From the NCBI GenBank assembly GCA_037043235.1, contig JAWRVZ010000157.1:452501-516500 (forward strand): DNA of 64,000 bases, read 5' to 3'. Position numbers and translations under genes: made by a program. Below the pieces are notes generated by a model. It saw nothing but the letters and a program-made list of their open reading frames with translations, did no database searches and was not told the DNA's origin. Below, piece by piece: positions 54,501 through 59,600 of this stretch (positions are counted from its first letter, which is position 1; each line of letters begins with the position of its first letter). Source of the DNA: Rhodeus uyekii (taxonomy: Eukaryota; Chordata; Actinopteri; Cypriniformes; Acheilognathidae).

Positions 54501-56560
54501 GGGCACTCCAGTGATGTTGCAGCTCTGAAATATGGCCAAACTGGTGGCAAGTGGCATCTTGGCAGCTGCACGCTTGACTTTTCTCAGTTCACGGGCAGTT
54601 ATTTTGCGCCTTGGTTTTTCCGCACGCTTCTTGCGACCCTGTTGACTATTTTGAATGAAACGCTTGATTGTTTGATGATCACGCTTCAGAAGCTTGGCTA
54701 TTTTAAGACTGCTGCATCCCTCTGCAATATATCTCACTATTTTTGACTTTTCTGAGCCTGTCAAGTCCTTCTTTTGACCCATTTTGCCAAAGGAAAGGAA
54801 GTTGCCTAATAATTATGCACACCTGATATAGGGTGTTGATGTCATTAGACCACACCCCTTCTCATTACAGAGATGCACATCACCTAATATGCTTAATTGG
54901 TAGTAGGCTTTCCAGCCTATACAGCTTGGAGTAAGACAACATGCATAACGAGGATGATGTGGTCAAAATACTCATTTGCCTAATAATTCTGCACTCCCTG
55001 TATGTGTGTATATATATTTCGGTGAAATATTCGATTGTTTATGCTGGGGAAAAAAAATAATAATAATTCGGCATAACGTTTTCACATGTATACACGTGAA
55101 CAAGACACGAAAGGCGATTTCCATAGTACAAAAGGTCAGATGACGTAATACGTTTTGTTTGGTTTACCCAGAGTACATCTCGGGTCATGATCGATTCTTC
55201 TGACGATTTTAGAACAGTTTTAGAACATCACAAAACTGGACACGAAGATACCGCCTTCATTTAATTCATCAGTAGATCGTAGCAGTATTGTTTAACAATA
55301 AAAGTTGAATAATGAATGTTTAGACATGTAAATTCTTTAATTATCACGATTAGCACAAATTATTTTTGTCTGTACGATCAGGATTTTACACACTTTGAAC
55401 GTACATCACAGCACCGGACACGATGGGTGATGTACGTTACACAATTTTCAAAATAATTTTTCTCAAAGACGGGGATATTTTTCAGCAAAAACCAACTTGA
55501 TGATGGTTAGATTGTATAACTTCCCTAACAAATAATCAAAACATTTGGGGAATACAAGTATTTTGTGAGGGAAAAAAAGTAGGAGTTTTTGTACATGGCG
55601 TACAATGTCACGCTTGGTGCTTCAAAATTTGTCGTTTTGGGTATCAAATGTGCTATAAAATCCACCGTTCTAAATGGATCATCATAATTTTATCAAAACT
55701 ATCTCTACTGTGTATATTGAAGACATTTATTGTAATTTTACCCTGTGGCTCATGTGATTTGTGAATTTATTAGTCACCGAACTCTAAGAGCCTAGGGGGG
55801 GGACCACTAGTATTTTTGCACATATATATAGTAATACCTCAGTTTACGAGTTTAATTTGTTCCAGGAGCTCGTAACTCAAAATTCTAGTACACCAAAACA
55901 ATTTTCCCCATAAGAATGCAATAAAAATCACTCGATTTGTTCCACATGACCATAAATGCCCATTTTAAATATTTTTTTGGTTTTGCCCTATTAATTACAG
56001 TTAAAATTATAACCATTAAGATCTCATATAAATACTAAATAATTGCCAATTAAACTAAAAAAATACTTGACAATTTACTGTAACGCTCACTTTAGCTTTG
56101 AGAAGCTTTGCTGGTGTGAAGGAGACGAGAGGAGGGTTTTACTGCTTACAGGGAGAATTTCATACCATCTTTCGTACTTTCTTGAGGCCATTGTCTATAT
56201 GCTGTACTGTACGTAGCGATCACAATTAATGTTAAAAATACGAGGTAAAACCGGTGAAAAATCACTTATAAAAGTATCACTGTGGTGAATGATGCAACCA
56301 AACCGAGCAACGCTGAGAGAATGAACGAGTGAAGGGGTGATGGGCTTTGTGAGAGGCTGTCGTTACGATATTTCCAGTAAAAATGCACGTGAAGATGCTG
56401 AGCGTTAGGACTTTTCCACAAAAAAATGCACGTGGGTGAGGGAAAATTTCTCTCGCAATACAATACTCATACACAATTTGACTTTCCATGCTCGTACACC
56501 GATTTGCTCGTATACAAAGTCACTTGTAAACCGAGGTATTACTGTGTGTGTATATATATG

Positions 56561-56602
<42 letters not shown>

Positions 56603-59600
56603 AATACATACATGCATATAAATATATGCACACACACTAGATAAGTAAGTTTCGTTGGATTCATTTTCATTGTGGAATCATTAATTATTACGGGTGACGT
56701 ACACAACATCGTTCTCAACTGAAAACAGAAAACTCGATAAAACATACACACGACAACGGGGCCCTGGTGGCCTGAGAAGACAAACCTCGAAATTTTAGGT
56801 CCATGGCCAGGAAAATCCACAGATCTTAATCCCATTGAGAACTTGTGGTCAATCCTCAAAAGTCGAGCGGACAAACAAAACCCCACAAATGAATAATGCA
56901 AGAATGGGGTTGATTGACAGCATGCCAGTGTGAATTGCAGAGGTCTTGAAAAAAGAAAAAGGGTCAACACTGCAATTATGGACACTTTGTATAAACTTAC
57001 AGTAATTGTCAATAAAAATCTTTGAAACTTACGAAATGCTTGTAACTATACTTCAGTAGACCATAGTAACATCTGACAAGAAGATCTAAAAACACTGAAG
57101 CAGCAGACTTTGCCAAAATAATATTTGTGTCATTCTCAAAACGTTTCACCACGGCTGTATCGCAAATATTTGAAATATTTGTTTAATGGTATCTTTTGAT
57201 GAAAGAAGGCCAGTATCACCGAAACAAATATTGCTCGTAATGGCTGGACCAATAAGACACACAAGACATTCACTACATTTAATGAACAATCTGGAAAATC
57301 CATTCTCCCAACAAACAGTGTTAGAATTCTGTTACACCATCCCTGAAACTGCGCCGTACTGGTTTACGACCTGAAGGAATGCAGAGCCACGCTCTAAACT
57401 CTAAACACGCCATAGAAAAGACACATAAAACAGACGCTTCAGCATTAATTTATAGACAAACTGTTCTATAAATGAACAGGCATATCCTCAGCAGAGGGCA
57501 TCTATTATTATGGATCTTGTATGTATATGATAGAAATGTTAGATAATGTACCCTGTTCCTACTCAAATTATTATTCGCATTATTCAGTTTCTGTGTATTC
57601 CCTACCTGTTCTTAAAGATATCAGACACTTCAGTCTTCACAGCATAAGTTATAAATTAAATATAGACTAAATAAAGTTATTCTTTTGTTCTTTGATTATC
57701 ATTAATGTCAGACATCAGCAGCTTTATTAGGCTGCTGTCACTTTAAGAACTGACGTATATGATGCAGATGCGAGGATACTTGGCATAATTGTTTGTATTT
57801 GTTCGTTCAAGTGCTGTTTTCAGTCCGCTCAATGTGTTCATGCTTGACTTCAATGAGGTTTGAGCTCCATTCGGCTTGATCATAGTCATGACAAACACGT
57901 ACAACGGTCTGTATTTGCCGAAGCATCTCTAGCGGTCAGTGAAGTCTTCTGGAGATGCTGTTGATTTATAATCAGAGGAGCGTTGTGTGCGGGAGGTCTG
58001 CAGGCTTCAGTATTGCCTGGTTTTTCCCACCGCAGGAGCGTTTTGACAAGCGGTGGATAACAGCGCTCCAAAGTAATCACACGCTTGACTTTGAAATACG
58101 ACGCATGCATGTACTGGAATCTCTCTCTTGATTAAATCCACGACACGTGCCTGTGACGCGCTGCCATTCTGAATGCGTGTGTGTGTCGAGAGGAAGATGG
58201 CGGACGCTGTGTGAATCTGTACGCTCTGCACTGAACATCAAAGGCCAAGCGTCACCAACTTCTGCTCAAATACTGTGCTAAAACACAGGGCATAAACACC
58301 ACTGCATCTGTCAGCGTATGCCTCTTTATGCTGTTGATGGCAGGTTTCACTTGAGGCATTTAGGGACAAAACAGTGCAGATTTATTATTCTGACCAACAA
58401 CCGTTGCCAGACATTAGAGAAAAATGTCTATTTTTGTTCTCCACAAATACATTCGACACTGATACTGCACATCAAATACAATATCTATTCTCACACATAT
58501 TAGCTAAAATGCGTATTGCTGCCCATAAATAAACCACAGACAGGAATAGTAGGCGATGCGTTTGCAACGCCATGGTCATGGGTTCGATTCCAAGGGAAAG
58601 CAAGTACCCATGAGAATATCAATGTGTTTCTTGAATGCAATGGGAGTCGCTTTGGATAAAAGTGTCTGCCAAATGCAGAAATGTAAAAACACTACTTTTC
58701 CTTGAATTACCTAGTGGCCAGTTGTTGTCTAATAACAGTTTAATATTGAGCTGAAAAGATTAAAAGAAAACTTCTCATAATAACATAAAAAGCCTCTTTG
58801 TTTTGGGCCACTACTTTGGCAAAGTATCTGTCAAACTAACTAAAATCGAAATGCATCAAGACTGATTTAATTAAGGTACAATCTGTTTGTTCTGCGTTTC
58901 ACTTTCCTCACGCGATCAGCTCGCGATCCGCTGTTTTCCACAGCTCAGAAGGCGGTCAACTCCGTCTCTGCATGCTCAGTTTAACGTGTATTATAGTGAA
59001 CTTTATATTTTCACTTTGGCATCATTCCCAAAGTTTTTGTGGGAAGAAGATTACAGCATTTCACTAAGTTTCTAATAAGACGCTTTCATAAACCTGGTTT
59101 CAGTTTTCCATCAAAATAAAAGCTCAAGGGAAGAACAAATAATTTACTAACTGTAGTTTTTTTTTTGCTTCCTAAAACACCACTGTTAATGTAATGCAAA
59201 CAGAGACTCTTATGGTGATTTCACACTCGCAGTTAAGTTTGAAACAAGGCACAGTTTTCATGAAAAAAAAAAACAGTAATGTGAAAGCTGTCTTTCGCAC
59301 CGAAGATTGGAGATTACCTGTAAGAGGAGATCTGAGTTCAGCTGTGCTGGAACTGTGGCACGATCCGTGTGAGTGTGTGCGCACTTACAGTAAAGTAACC
59401 TAACGCCATTATGGGATGACATTGGTGCTGATTTATTTTGAATACAAGCGAGTGTGGCTTTCACGTCCACTGTCTTCCCAAAAGAGTCAGTTTGCAAGCA
59501 GCAGAAAGCAGTATTGTACACATTAAAAAAATGATATATTGACAGGCATCCTGTTTTCTATCATGCGACGTGTGTGTTTGTGATGTAAGATGAACACAAA

